From the NCBI RefSeq assembly GCF_038397775.1, contig NZ_CP151650.1, positions 4,650,001 to 4,714,000 of the forward strand: a stretch of 64,000 nucleotides of DNA, written 5' to 3'. The DNA comes from Pseudomonas sp. RC10 (lineage in GTDB: Bacteria > Pseudomonadota > Gammaproteobacteria > Pseudomonadales > Pseudomonadaceae). The position numbers and the translations under genes are program-made. Below the pieces are notes generated by a model. It saw only the letters and a program-made list of their open reading frames with translations. It was not told the origin of the DNA and ran no database searches. Below are positions 48,244-57,104 of the stretch, in pieces; positions within the stretch are counted from its first letter, which is position 1; every line of letters begins with the position of its first letter.

Positions 48244-48352
48244 CTGTGGGAGACGCCGGAGGTACGACGGCAGCGACGGCGGTGTGTCATGAAACAACTC
48301 TGCGGCTGACCCACCGCCGTCGCTGCCGTCGTACCTCCGGCGTCTCCTACAG
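48244..48352. repeat. Long inverted repeat (about 42-bp arms)
   Basis: CTGTGGGAGACGCCGGAGG... is matched by its complement ending CCTCCGGCGTCTCCTACAG, with about 41 of 42 positions pairing and a 25-base loop. It begins like a REPIN but continues with a different, much longer arm. It lies between convergently spaced but same-strand MCP and urea transporter genes and could act as a terminator. Confidence 0.85.
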
Positions 48353-48402
48353 GTTCGTGATATCCGACCCTAGGGCTTGATTACGCCGGTCGCCCGACCC
48401 AA

Positions 48403-48414
48403 TATGTATACAAT
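48403..48414. promoter_or_regulatory. Operator candidate upstream of the urea transporter
   Basis: TATGTATACAAT contains GTATAC and matches the ATTGTATACAAT pattern at 10 of 12 positions. It lies only about 25 bases before the ATG, suggesting repression. Confidence 0.45.
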
Positions 48415-48437
48415 AAATAGAACTATTGAATACATAT

Positions 48438-49322
48438 ATGAACACACTCAACCCTGCCCCCTCCTCCCATTGCCCCGACTGGGCCGAAGCGCTGCTCAAC
48501 GGTTTCAGTCAGGTCCTGCTGCAACGCAGCCCCGTGTGCGGCCTTTTCTGCCTGATGGCGATCCTGATCAGCGCGCCGTCTCCCTTGGGCGGCGCGTTAT
48601 TGGGTGCGGTCGCCGGATTGCTCACCGCGCAACGTCGCGGCTATTCCAAGGCCGAGCGGCAGTCCGGGGTCTACAGCTACAACGGCGTACTGCTGGGCTT
48701 GCTGATCAGCTACCGTTTCGATGATTCGCCCCTGTCACCTTTGCTGATCATCGCCTGCGGCGGACTCAGCGCCATGCTGATGCACGTGTGGATGCAATGG
48801 GCGCCTCGTGCGTCTTGCCTCAAGGCCTACACCGCGCCGTTCGTGCTGTTCAGTTGGGTGCTGCTGGTATTCGCCGAACCTGTGCCGAATGTCGGCATGG
48901 CCCATTCGGACCTGATCCGGGCGCTGCCACTGGGTCTCGGCCAAGTGTTCCTGCTGGATCATCCGTTGGCCGGTGTGCTGATCGGGGTCGGCCTGCTCAT
49001 CGCCAATCGCACCGCCGCGGTGTGGGCGGCATTGGGTTGCGCATGCGGCATCGCTTTCGCGTTGTGGCAACAGGAAACCGACCTGGCGTTGCTAGGCCTT
49101 TCAGGCTACAACCCGGCGCTGGCAGCCTTGGCCTTCAGCCATGTGCGCCAGAAACCCTGGTTGCCTGGCGTGGCGATCCTACTGGCGATCCTGCTGCAAC
49201 CGGGCTTTTCCGGGCTGGGGCTGGCGACGCTGACCGCCCCGTTCATTCTTGCTTGCTGGCTGGTGCAGGCTGGCAGTCGGCTGATGCGCCAGACGATCAG
49301 CGATCAGCGGTTGCGCTCCTGA
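48438..49322 (+). CDS. Urea transporter
   Basis: A 294-aa UT/Yut-family membrane protein. ATG 48438 is chosen; a TTG 12 bases upstream is also in frame. About 8-10 helices are seen, with the internally repeated motif pair QVLLQRSPVCGLFCLMAILI / QVFLLDHPLAGVLIGVGLLI and GVYSYNGVLLGL / LGLSGYNPALAALAF (LSGYNPALAA is the family signature). It is a passive urea channel. The preceding purine-type operator suggests handling of urea from allantoin degradation. Confidence 0.92.
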   Translation: MNTLNPAPSSHCPDWAEALLNGFSQVLLQRSPVCGLFCLMAILISAPSPLGGALLGAVAGLLTAQRRGYSKAERQSGVYSYNGVLLGLLISYRFDDSPLSPLLIIACGGLSAMLMHVWMQWAPRASCLKAYTAPFVLFSWVLLVFAEPVPNVGMAHSDLIRALPLGLGQVFLLDHPLAGVLIGVGLLIANRTAAVWAALGCACGIAFALWQQETDLALLGLSGYNPALAALAFSHVRQKPWLPGVAILLAILLQPGFSGLGLATLTAPFILACWLVQAGSRLMRQTISDQRLRS

Positions 49323-49367
49323 GCGGTTTGTCACAGGCTCTGCCGACCTTGCATTCGGAAAACCCTC

Positions 49368-50225
49368 ATGGACAGCAACACCGGTTGGCGCGAACAACTG
49401 CGCATCATCGTTTTTCAGACAGACACCAAGGCCGGTCGGCGCTTCGATAAGGCCCTGCTGCTGATCATCCTCGCCAGCCTCGCCATTGTGATGCTCGACA
49501 GCATCCAGGCCATTCATCGCGACTACGCGGACCTGCTGGCCTACATCGAATGGGGCTTCACGTTCGTGTTCCTCGTCGAGTACATCCTGCGCCTGTACTG
49601 CTCGCCGCAACCGCTGAAATACGCGTTCAGTTTCTACGGCCTGATCGACCTGCTGGCCATCGTGCCGGGGATCCTGGCGCTGTATAACGCCGACGCGCAG
49701 TACCTATTGATCATCCGCGTGGTGCGGATGCTGCGGATATTCCGCGTCCTCAAACTCAGCCCTTATCTGAAACAGGCGAACTACCTGCTGGCAGCCCTGC
49801 GCGGCAGCAAGCAAAAGATCATCGTGTTTCTGGTGACCGTCTCGACGCTGGTCACGGTGTTCGGCACGCTGATGTACGTCGTCGAAGGCCCTGAACATGG
49901 CTTCACCAGCATCCCCAAGGGGATTTACTGGGCCATCGTCACGCTGACCACCGTGGGCTTCGGCGACATCGTGCCGAAAACGCCCGTCGGCCAGATCCTG
50001 TCGTCGCTGGTGATGATCACGGGTTACTCGATCATCGCGGTGCCCACCGGCATCTTCACCGCTGAACTGGCCACCGCCATGCGCGGCGATCAGCTCCAGC
50101 ACGATTGCCCGGTGTGCGCCAAGGACAGCCATGAGCCCCACTCGGCGTTCTGTTCGCGGTGTGGCAACGCGCTGTTTCCGAAAGTCGATGCGATCGCCGT
50201 GTCCCAGGGCGCCGAGAATTCATAA
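49368..50225 (+). CDS. Voltage-gated-type potassium channel with zinc-ribbon tail
   Basis: A 285-aa six-helix ion transporter. S4 has regularly spaced arginines (IIRVVRMLRIFRVLKL), and the pore carries the selectivity filter TLTTVGFGD. After S6 (about 230) the cytoplasmic tail has CPVCAKDSHEPHSAFCSRCGNAL, two CxxC pairs of a zinc ribbon that may gate the channel. The length is typical of bacterial Kv-like proteins. Confidence 0.93.
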   Translation: MDSNTGWREQLRIIVFQTDTKAGRRFDKALLLIILASLAIVMLDSIQAIHRDYADLLAYIEWGFTFVFLVEYILRLYCSPQPLKYAFSFYGLIDLLAIVPGILALYNADAQYLLIIRVVRMLRIFRVLKLSPYLKQANYLLAALRGSKQKIIVFLVTVSTLVTVFGTLMYVVEGPEHGFTSIPKGIYWAIVTLTTVGFGDIVPKTPVGQILSSLVMITGYSIIAVPTGIFTAELATAMRGDQLQHDCPVCAKDSHEPHSAFCSRCGNALFPKVDAIAVSQGAENS

Positions 50226-50336
50226 GCACAGACGTTTTTAATCTATTAAGCGACTGAGGCTTTTCGTTATAGTCGCGGCCATTAGCCAGCCCTTTATTCA
50301 TAAGAACAATTTCCACACACGACAAAGGAATTCGCA

Positions 50337-51335
50337 GTGAACAAACTCTTCGCCGCTTCTCTTCTGGCCGCCGGAATGGCCTTTGGTAGCGCCGCCCAGG
50401 CCGCGCCTGAATTGCTCAACGTTTCGTACGACGTGATGCGCGATTTCTACAAGGACTACAACGCCGCCTTCCAGAAACACTGGCAGGCCGAGCACAAGGA
50501 AGACGTGACCCTGAAGATGTCCTTCGGCGGGTCGAGCAAGCAGGCCCGTTCGGTCATCGACGGCCTGCCCGCTGACGTGATCACCATGAACATGGCCACC
50601 GACATCAATGCCCTGGCGGACAACGGAGGGCTGGTGCCGAAGGATTGGGTCGCGCGCCTGCCGAACAACAGCGCGCCATTCACCTCGGCCACAGTGTTCA
50701 TCGTGCGCAAGGGCAACCCGAAAGCGCTGAAAGACTGGAACGACCTGGTAAAGGACGGCGTTGAGGTGATCGTGCCGAACCCCAAGACCTCGGGCAACGG
50801 GCGCTACACCTACCTGTCGGCGTGGGGCTACACCCTGAAGAACGGCGGCGATGAAGCCGCTGCGAAAAAATTCGTCGGCCAAGTGTTCAGCCATGTGCCG
50901 GTCCTCGACACGGGCGGCCGTGGCGCCACCACCACGTTCATGACCAACCACATCGGCGACGTGCTGGTGACGTTTGAGAACGAAGCCGAGATGATCGCCC
51001 GCGAGTTTGGCCGCGATCAGTTCGAAGTGGTCTACCCGAGCGTATCTGCTGAAGCCGAGCCACCGGTGAGCGTGGTGGACAAAGTCGTCGACAAGAAAGG
51101 CACCCGCGTCCTCGCCGAAGATTACCTGAAATACCTGTGGTCCCCGGAAGGCCAGGAAATCGCCGCCGCCAACTATCTGCGTCCGCGCGACCCAAAAGTG
51201 CTGGCGAAGTACACCGACCGCTTCCCGAAAGTCGATTTCCTCAACATCGAAAAAACCTTTGGCACCTGGCCCGACATCCAGAAGACCCACTTCAACGACG
51301 GTGGCGTGTTCGACCAGATTTACCCGGCCAAGTAA
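50337..51335 (+). CDS. sbp: Sulfate/thiosulfate-binding periplasmic protein
   Basis: A 332-aa ABC-transporter binding protein starting with GTG 50337. The signal peptide MNKLFAASLLAAGMAFGSAAQA is followed by LLNVSYDVMRDFYKDYN, and sulfate-contacting motifs SFGGSSKQARSV and GRGATTTFM are present. The cysTWA membrane and ATPase genes are absent next to it, so it must work with components encoded elsewhere. A strong terminator follows. Confidence 0.95.
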   Translation: MNKLFAASLLAAGMAFGSAAQAAPELLNVSYDVMRDFYKDYNAAFQKHWQAEHKEDVTLKMSFGGSSKQARSVIDGLPADVITMNMATDINALADNGGLVPKDWVARLPNNSAPFTSATVFIVRKGNPKALKDWNDLVKDGVEVIVPNPKTSGNGRYTYLSAWGYTLKNGGDEAAAKKFVGQVFSHVPVLDTGGRGATTTFMTNHIGDVLVTFENEAEMIAREFGRDQFEVVYPSVSAEAEPPVSVVDKVVDKKGTRVLAEDYLKYLWSPEGQEIAAANYLRPRDPKVLAKYTDRFPKVDFLNIEKTFGTWPDIQKTHFNDGGVFDQIYPAK

Positions 51336-51351
51336 ACGCACCGTTTAACGC

Positions 51352-51382
51352 AAAACGGCGACCTCGACAGGTCGCCGTTTTT
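51352..51382 (+). terminator. Rho-independent terminator after sbp
   Basis: AAACGGCGACCT-CGAC-AGGTCGCCGTTTTT is a perfect 12-base stem with a T run, starting 17 bases after the sbp stop. Confidence 0.9.
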
Positions 51383-51427
51383 GTTTATGCCGGATGAATC
51401 GCGTCGCTGGCAAACAGCGTCGGAACG

Positions 51428-51512
51428 GTAGGAGCGGGCTTGCCCGCGATGGCGGTGTGCCAGACCACCCTCTGCCGCTGACACACTCTATCGCGGGCTA
51501 GCGCGCTCCTAC
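51428..51512. repeat. REPIN (GTAGGAGCGGGCTTGCCCGCGAT type)
   Basis: Inverted pair of a third REP family, with a slightly diverged right arm (GCGGGCTAGCGCGCTCCTAC). Confidence 0.85.
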
Positions 51513-51556
51513 TGCGATACGGTGGGTCAGCTACTGCGTAAGTAGGCTGGACGAGC

Positions 51557-51582
51557 GATCGCGAGCAAGCTCACTCCTACAA
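51557..51582. repeat. Single REP sequence
   Basis: One half-element, GATCGCGAGCAAGCTCACTC..., without its inverted partner. Confidence 0.8.
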
Positions 51583-51606
51583 AGGATCTGCGATCAGCCG
51601 TCACGC

Positions 51607-52032
51607 TCAATTCCCGAACTGTCGGCTCAACCCCGGTGGCACGCCACTGGAATCGGTTTCCTGCCAAGGGCCGCTCGGCGAGGTAGACCAGGTCCAGCCG
51701 TTGTTCCAGCGGTAGTAGGTGCGTTGGCGGTAGAAGGTGTTGGGCACGTTATCCAGCACGTGCACGCCCAGCCTGGCATCCCAATGGCTGTTGCCACCGG
51801 GCGGCGGAGCGAAGTTGGCGGAGGTTTTCGGGCCGGACGGGATCGGCGTCGAGGGCGGGGTCTGAGGTGTGGTGCGTGGGGTTCCTGGCTGGGGCGTTGG
51901 CGACGGACTCGATGAGCCGCGAGGAATCGTCGGGATCGGTTCAGAACTCTGCGGCCCGGGGCGCTGGACCGCACAGGCGGCGCTCAACGCCACCACCACA
52001 CTCAATAAGGCAAATCGTGCGACGCGATACAT
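51607..52032 (-). CDS. Putative lipoprotein (141 aa)
   Basis: ATG 52032 starts a lipoprotein signal peptide with the lipobox LSAAC at about residue 20. A Pro/Ser/Thr-rich linker (about 25-75) precedes a tryptophan- and tyrosine-rich domain (YYRWNNGWTWSTSPSGPW). No family is recognised. It is likely outer-membrane anchored. It lies downstream of ccmI but is separate from the ccm operon. Confidence 0.8.
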   Translation of the reverse strand: MYRVARFALLSVVVALSAACAVQRPGPQSSEPIPTIPRGSSSPSPTPQPGTPRTTPQTPPSTPIPSGPKTSANFAPPPGGNSHWDARLGVHVLDNVPNTFYRQRTYYRWNNGWTWSTSPSGPWQETDSSGVPPGLSRQFGN

Positions 52033-52080
52033 AGGATTCTCTACTGTGTCTGGGCCGCGCGATCAGGATCAGCAAAAACG

Positions 52081-53286
52081 CTACTGATCGGGGCTGTCGA
52101 TGGTCAGGGCCTGTCGCGCCGTGACGTTGCTGGGCAACGGTTGGCTGCGACCGATCCACTCTCCGGAAGTGGGCTGGCCTGCGCGGGATACCCGAGCAAC
52201 CAGTTGGACTTCCGGAAAGTTCGACAGTTTCAGTTGCGGCATCATCGCGTCAGCGTCGGTCAATTCCACGACCACCGGCAGATCGGCCACGGTCACGCGC
52301 TTCACCGCCAACGGCGCGGGCGGGCCTGACACCGCGCGGGCAAACACGAACACCGTGTCACCGGGCTGGACCTTGGCCTTGAGGTCGTCGGACAGGGTCA
52401 CGCGGACCTTCAAATGCGCACCCGGCGCGGCGATCAGCGTGGCGTCCTGCACTTGGCCGCCACTCTGTACGACCTTTTCGGCGGCGCGGGCGATACCCCC
52501 TTCCAGCGCCGGACGCGACGGGTCGTTCGGCGGCAATACCGCGAGCAACCGTTTCCAGTAATCCACGGCGTCCTGGAAGTGCTGGCTTTCGAAGGCGTTG
52601 ATGCCCTTGAGGCCGAGGCTGGTGACTTCCTTGGGATCGGTCTTCAAGGCTTCATCCGCCAACCCCTGAATCTGCGGGGTCCAGGCTTTGTTGCCGGCGA
52701 AATACAACGCCTGTGCCCACTGCCCCAGCAATTCCGGCTGACGCCCCGCCAACGCCACGGCGCGCTCGAACATGTTCGCCGCATCGGCGGGCCGGTCCTG
52801 GGACATGTAGGTGCGGGCGAGGAAGTACAGGCTTTCTGCCGAGTCGGGCTGAGCCTTCACTGCACGCTCCAGCCGGTCGGTCATCTGCGCCAGCGAGGTC
52901 GGCGGTTGGGCGAATTCGCGGGTCAGTTCGACCTTGTCGCTGGCGCCGAAGTGCAGATAGAGCCCCAGCGCCAACAACGGCACCAGCACCGCCGCGAGCA
53001 AGGGCAGCGGCGTACCTAAGCGCGAAACACGCTCCGCAGAGGCGCCTTCAGTGTCGGCCAGCAACTCGCGCGCCGCCTCGGCACGGCCAGTGTCCATTTG
53101 CGCGGCGGACAACACGCCCTCGGCTTGTTGCGCGTGCAGTTCAGCCACGCGTTCCTGATACAGCGCGACGTTGAGGGCGGTGCGGTCTTCTTCCCGCTGT
53201 GCGCGACGGCCGCGCAGCAACGGGATCAACAGGAAACCCAAGGCCACCAGCAACAGCAGGCCAGCGGCGAGCCAGAAATCGATCAT
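52081..53286 (-). CDS. ccmI: Cytochrome c maturation protein CcmI
   Basis: A 401-aa bitopic membrane protein. Two membrane helices near the N terminus (residues 3-25 and about 92-112) frame a cytoplasmic loop, followed by TPR-like repeats ([22 protein letters not shown]) and a periplasmic C-terminal domain. It is the apocytochrome chaperone handing substrates to CcmF/CcmH. It overlaps the ccmH stop by 4 bases and is the last gene of ccmABCDEFGHI. Confidence 0.93.
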   Translation of the reverse strand: MIDFWLAAGLLLLVALGFLLIPLLRGRRAQREEDRTALNVALYQERVAELHAQQAEGVLSAAQMDTGRAEAARELLADTEGASAERVSRLGTPLPLLAAVLVPLLALGLYLHFGASDKVELTREFAQPPTSLAQMTDRLERAVKAQPDSAESLYFLARTYMSQDRPADAANMFERAVALAGRQPELLGQWAQALYFAGNKAWTPQIQGLADEALKTDPKEVTSLGLKGINAFESQHFQDAVDYWKRLLAVLPPNDPSRPALEGGIARAAEKVVQSGGQVQDATLIAAPGAHLKVRVTLSDDLKAKVQPGDTVFVFARAVSGPPAPLAVKRVTVADLPVVVELTDADAMMPQLKLSNFPEVQLVARVSRAGQPTSGEWIGRSQPLPSNVTARQALTIDSPDQ

Positions 53287-53945
53287 TCGTGGTTTTTATC
53301 CAGCAGGTGGGCGAGGCGCTGACGCTCCTCGTCGGAAAACACGTCGGCGTCTTCGGCACGCTGGCCGCGACGACGCACAACGATCACGCCAATCAGCACC
53401 GCACCGCCCAGCAGCAGACCGGCAGGACCAAACCAGAGCAGCCAGGTGTGGGCGTTGAGTTCGGGCTTGTAACGCACGAATTCGCCGTAGCGATCGACCA
53501 TGAAATCAATGATCTGTTGATTGCTCTGGCCTTCGCCGAGCATGCGGTAAATCTCTTTGCGCAAGTCGGCGGCGATGGGCGCGTTGGAGTCGGCGATGTC
53601 CTGGTTCTGGCATTTCGGGCACCGCAACTCGCGGGTCAGCTCGGTGTAACGGGCCCGCTCGGCGTCGTCCTTGAAGGTGTAAGCGTCGATGGCGGCGTGG
53701 GCGGTGCCCGCAAAACCCAGTGCCAACATCGCAGCGGCGAGCAGCCGTCGCCCCCTGGCACTGCATGGCCGATCACAGTTCAAACCTGTGGGAGCGAATT
53801 TATTCGCGAGGCGGCCGTACATCCGACCGAGAGGTGTTGCCCGAACCACCGATTCGCGAATGAATTCGCTCCCACAGAAGAGTCCTCGGCAAGCCTGGGC
53901 CATCGCGGAGTGCCCACAGGTCGAGAGGCGGTGGAGAAAGCTCAT
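53283..53945 (-). CDS. ccmH: Cytochrome c maturation thioreductase CcmH (N terminus altered by REPIN)
   Basis: A small thioredoxin-linked subunit that reduces apocytochrome cysteines for heme attachment. The mature domain is normal: [16 protein letters not shown] (the LRCxxC motif), a membrane helix [21 protein letters not shown] and a charged tail. ATG 53945 overlaps the ccmG stop as expected, but the N-terminal region encodes a REPIN (CGSEFIRES... LANKFAPTG) before the signal-like [17 protein letters not shown]. Alternative starts are ATG 53822 or TTG 53783. A 91-base REPIN has apparently landed between the start and the signal peptide in frame. Confidence 0.85.
   Translation of the reverse strand: MSFLHRLSTCGHSAMAQACRGLFCGSEFIRESVVRATPLGRMYGRLANKFAPTGLNCDRPCSARGRRLLAAAMLALGFAGTAHAAIDAYTFKDDAERARYTELTRELRCPKCQNQDIADSNAPIAADLRKEIYRMLGEGQSNQQIIDFMVDRYGEFVRYKPELNAHTWLLWFGPAGLLLGGAVLIGVIVVRRRGQRAEDADVFSDEERQRLAHLLDKNHE
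53786..53877. repeat. REPIN inside the 5' end of ccmH
   Basis: CTGTGGGAGCGAATTTATTC and its complement, as in the other copies, lie about 70 bases after the ccmG-coupled ATG and are translated in frame. Confidence 0.9.
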
Positions 53946-54478
53946 TGTTTACCCTCATCCACCAGCCCCTGATACAGCCCGGCCAGTTTCTCGCGCCAGA
54001 CGGTCTCGTCGATCACGCCGACGTGCTTGTAGCGAATGATGCCCTTGCGGTCGATCAGGAAGGTTTCCGGCGCGCCGTAGACGCCCAGGTTCAGCCCCAG
54101 ACTGCCCGCCTCGTCATTGATGTTCAGCTGGTACGGGTCGTGAAACTCGCTGAGCCATTTCAAGGCATCGGCGTTGACGTCCTTGTAGTTGACGCCGTAA
54201 ATCACCACGCCCTGCTGCGCCAGTTTGGTCAGAACCGGGTGTTCGACCCGGCAGGCGATGCACCAGGTGCCCCAGACGTTGACCAGCGCCGGTTTGCCCA
54301 AGAGGTTGGCGCGGGTCAGCGGTTTGCCGTCCTGCACGGCGGGCAACGCGAATTCCGGGAACGGTTTATCGATCAACGCGGACGGCAGCTCGGACGGGTC
54401 CAGGTACAGCCCGCGATACAGAACCACCGCCATGCCGAGAAACAGCACCAGCGGAATCAACAACACCCAACGCTTCAT
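53942..54478 (-). CDS. ccmG: Thiol:disulfide interchange protein CcmG/DsbE
   Basis: A 178-aa membrane-anchored thioredoxin-like reductant for apocytochrome c. ATG 54478 overlaps the ccmF stop (ATGA). The N-terminal anchor MKRWVLLIPLVLFLGMAVVL is followed by the active site WGTWCIACRVEHP and the cis-Pro loop VYGAPETFLID typical of DsbE. Confidence 0.96.
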   Translation of the reverse strand: MKRWVLLIPLVLFLGMAVVLYRGLYLDPSELPSALIDKPFPEFALPAVQDGKPLTRANLLGKPALVNVWGTWCIACRVEHPVLTKLAQQGVVIYGVNYKDVNADALKWLSEFHDPYQLNINDEAGSLGLNLGVYGAPETFLIDRKGIIRYKHVGVIDETVWREKLAGLYQGLVDEGKQ

Positions 54479-56448
54479 ACCGCAGCTCCCGACAGACCCA
54501 ACGCGTCCCGCACTTTCGCCCGGACCTTGACCCGATAACGCTTGTCCAGCGCCGCCAGCAAACCGCCCAGTGCGGTGATCAGCCCACCGAACCAGATCCA
54601 GCGCACGAAAGGTTTGACGTGCACCCGCACGGCCCACGCACCGTTGTCCAGCGGCTCACCCAGCGCCACGTACAGGTCGCGGCTGAAACCGCCGTCGATA
54701 CCAGCCTCAGTCATCATCGAACGTTGCACGGTGTACAGGCGTTTTTCCGGGTACAACGCGGTGACTTCCTTGCCGTCTTGCAGCACTCGAATCGTGCCTT
54801 CGTCCGAGGTGAAGTTCGGGCCTTGAACGTGTCTGGCGCCTTCGAAGATAAAGGTGTAGCCGCCCAGCTCGACCGAATCGCCGGGGGCCATGCGCAGGTC
54901 CCGCTCGGCGCTGTTCTGGCTGGACAGCACCACGCCCAGCGCCACCACGGCGATGCCGATATGCGCGAGTTGCATGCCCCAATAACTTCGGGTCAGCGAG
55001 CCAGCACCCTTGATCAGGCCTTTGTGGCGAGTCTTGTCGAGCAGGTCGCGCACGCCTGCCAGCAGTACCCACGCGGCCAGCATTACAGTGGCGAGCACCG
55101 CCCAGTGGAAATCGGCCATCGCGAAACCGGCGATGACCGCCAGCACTGCACTGCCCACCAACACCGGTGCCAGCATGCTCATCAGCCATTTCACCGGGGT
55201 GTCTTTCCAGCGCACCAGCACGCCCACGGCCATGACCACCATCAACAACCCCATCAACGGCACGAACAGCGCATTGAAGTACGGCGGGCCGACTGACATT
55301 TTCGCCCCGCTCATGGCGTCAAGCACCAGCGGGTACAGCGTGCCGAGCAGAATCATCGACGCGGCCACCACCAGCACCAGGTTGTTACCCAGCAGCAGGG
55401 TTTCCCGCGACCACAGGCCAAAGCCGACGTGGCTTTTCACCACCGGCGCGCGGATCGCGAACAGGGTCAGCGAACCGCCCACCACCAGCAGCAGGAAGAT
55501 CAGAATGAACACGCCACGGGCCGGGTCGGACGCAAACGCGTGAACCGAAGTCAGCACACCGGAGCGCACGAGGAAGGTGCCCAGCAGGCTCAGGGAGAAC
55601 GCGGCGATGGCCAGCAACACGGTCCAGCTTTTGAACACGCCGCGCTTTTCAGTGACCGCCAGCGAGTGAATCAGCGCAGTGCCCACCAGCCACGGCATGA
55701 ACGAGGCGTTTTCCACCGGGTCCCAGAACCACCAGCCGCCCCAGCCCAACTCGTAGTAGGCCCACCAGGAGCCGAGGGTGATGCCGATGCCGAGGAAGGC
55801 CCAGGCGACGATGGTCCACGGGCGCGACCAGCGTGCCCAGGCCGCGTCGAGACGACCGCCGAGCAACGCGGCGATGGCGAAGGCGAAGGCCACCGAGAAC
55901 CCGACGTAGCCCATGTATAGCATCGGCGGGTGAATGATCAGGCCGGGGTCTTGCAGCAGCGGGTTGAGGTCGCGACCGTCCTGGGGAATCTGCGGCAGGA
56001 TGCGGCTGAACGGGTTGGAGGTGAGGATCAGAAACAGCAAAAAGCCGATGCTGATCATGCCCATCACCGCCAGTACCCGCGCCAGCATCACCTGCGGCAA
56101 CTGCCGGGAAAACACCGACACCGCAAAGGTCCAGCCCCCGAGAATCAAGGCCCACAGCAGCAACGAGCCTTCGTGGGCGCCCCACACCGCGCTGAATTTG
56201 TAGTACCACGGCAAGGCGCTGTTGGAGTTTTCGGCGACGTAGCCCACCGAAAAATCGTCGACCATGAACGAATAGCTCAGGCAACCGAAAGCGAACAACA
56301 GAAACGCAAATTGCCCCCACGCCGCCGGTTGCGCCAGGCCCATCCACACGCGGTCGCCCCGCCAAGCGCCGAACAGCGGCACGATGGCCTGCACGACGGC
56401 GAAGCACAGGGCCAGGATCATGGCCAGATGGCCGAGTTCGGGAATCAT
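54475..56448 (-). CDS. ccmF: Heme lyase CcmF
   Basis: A 657-aa multi-helix inner-membrane subunit of the heme lyase. It contains the WWD motif WGGWWFWDPVENASFMPW near residue 240, and the conserved P-His helices. It attaches heme from CcmE to apocytochromes with CcmH/I. It overlaps ccmG by 4 bases and follows ccmE by 3 bases. Confidence 0.97.
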   Translation of the reverse strand: MIPELGHLAMILALCFAVVQAIVPLFGAWRGDRVWMGLAQPAAWGQFAFLLFAFGCLSYSFMVDDFSVGYVAENSNSALPWYYKFSAVWGAHEGSLLLWALILGGWTFAVSVFSRQLPQVMLARVLAVMGMISIGFLLFLILTSNPFSRILPQIPQDGRDLNPLLQDPGLIIHPPMLYMGYVGFSVAFAFAIAALLGGRLDAAWARWSRPWTIVAWAFLGIGITLGSWWAYYELGWGGWWFWDPVENASFMPWLVGTALIHSLAVTEKRGVFKSWTVLLAIAAFSLSLLGTFLVRSGVLTSVHAFASDPARGVFILIFLLLVVGGSLTLFAIRAPVVKSHVGFGLWSRETLLLGNNLVLVVAASMILLGTLYPLVLDAMSGAKMSVGPPYFNALFVPLMGLLMVVMAVGVLVRWKDTPVKWLMSMLAPVLVGSAVLAVIAGFAMADFHWAVLATVMLAAWVLLAGVRDLLDKTRHKGLIKGAGSLTRSYWGMQLAHIGIAVVALGVVLSSQNSAERDLRMAPGDSVELGGYTFIFEGARHVQGPNFTSDEGTIRVLQDGKEVTALYPEKRLYTVQRSMMTEAGIDGGFSRDLYVALGEPLDNGAWAVRVHVKPFVRWIWFGGLITALGGLLAALDKRYRVKVRAKVRDALGLSGAAV

Positions 56449-56451
56449 GGT

Positions 56452-56931
56452 TTACCCCTGTTTGGCGGGTGTGTAGGACGCGCCCGCCGGTGCGTTCGGT
56501 GCAGATTGACCGCTGTCTTTCAACGCCTTGGTGACTTCCGGCGGCATGTATTTCTCGTCGTGTTTGGCCAGCACTTCATCGGCCACCACCACACCGTCGG
56601 CATTCAGTTTGCCCAGCGCGACGATGCCCTGCCCTTCGCGGAACAGGTCCGGAAGAATGCCACGGTAGGTAATGGTCACCGACTTGTTGAAATCGGTGAC
56701 CACAAAGGTCACGTCCAGCGAATCGGCGGAACGTTGCAACGACCCTTTCTCCACCATGCCGCCTGCGCGAATGCGCGTGCCGTGAGGCGCCTCGCCACTG
56801 GCGATCTGGGTCGGGGTGTAGAACAGGTTGATGTTCTCTTGCAGGGCGCTGAGCGCCAGGCTAACCGCGATGCCAACCCCAGCGAGAATCGCCACGATGA
56901 TCAACAGTCGCTTTTTTCGCAGCGGATTCAC
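56452..56931 (-). CDS. ccmE: Heme chaperone CcmE
   Basis: A 159-aa periplasmic heme carrier; GTG 56931 begins [12 protein letters not shown]. The anchor helix ([19 protein letters not shown]) precedes an OB-fold with the covalent heme site KHDEKYMPP. It overlaps ccmD by 4 bases. Confidence 0.95.
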   Translation of the reverse strand: MNPLRKKRLLIIVAILAGVGIAVSLALSALQENINLFYTPTQIASGEAPHGTRIRAGGMVEKGSLQRSADSLDVTFVVTDFNKSVTITYRGILPDLFREGQGIVALGKLNADGVVVADEVLAKHDEKYMPPEVTKALKDSGQSAPNAPAGASYTPAKQG

Positions 56932-57104
56932 GTGTTGCTCTCCCGGCGTAAACGGCGCGCCTCTTGTTGCAGGTAACGCCGACGCGCCAACAGCGGTGAC
57001 GCGACGTTGATCGCCAACACGGCCAGACAAATGCCATAGGCGGTCCAGACATACAGACCGTGTGTGCCCATGGCCAGAAAATCGCTGAAGGAATCGAAGC
57101 TCAT
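56928..57104 (-). CDS. ccmD: Heme exporter subunit CcmD
   Basis: A 58-aa single-helix protein; ATG 57104 ([13 protein letters not shown]) is used, since upstream residues run into ccmC. The helix is [21 protein letters not shown], followed by a basic tail ([16 protein letters not shown]). It helps release holo-CcmE from CcmABC. Confidence 0.92.
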   Translation of the reverse strand: MSFDSFSDFLAMGTHGLYVWTAYGICLAVLAINVASPLLARRRYLQQEARRLRRESNT

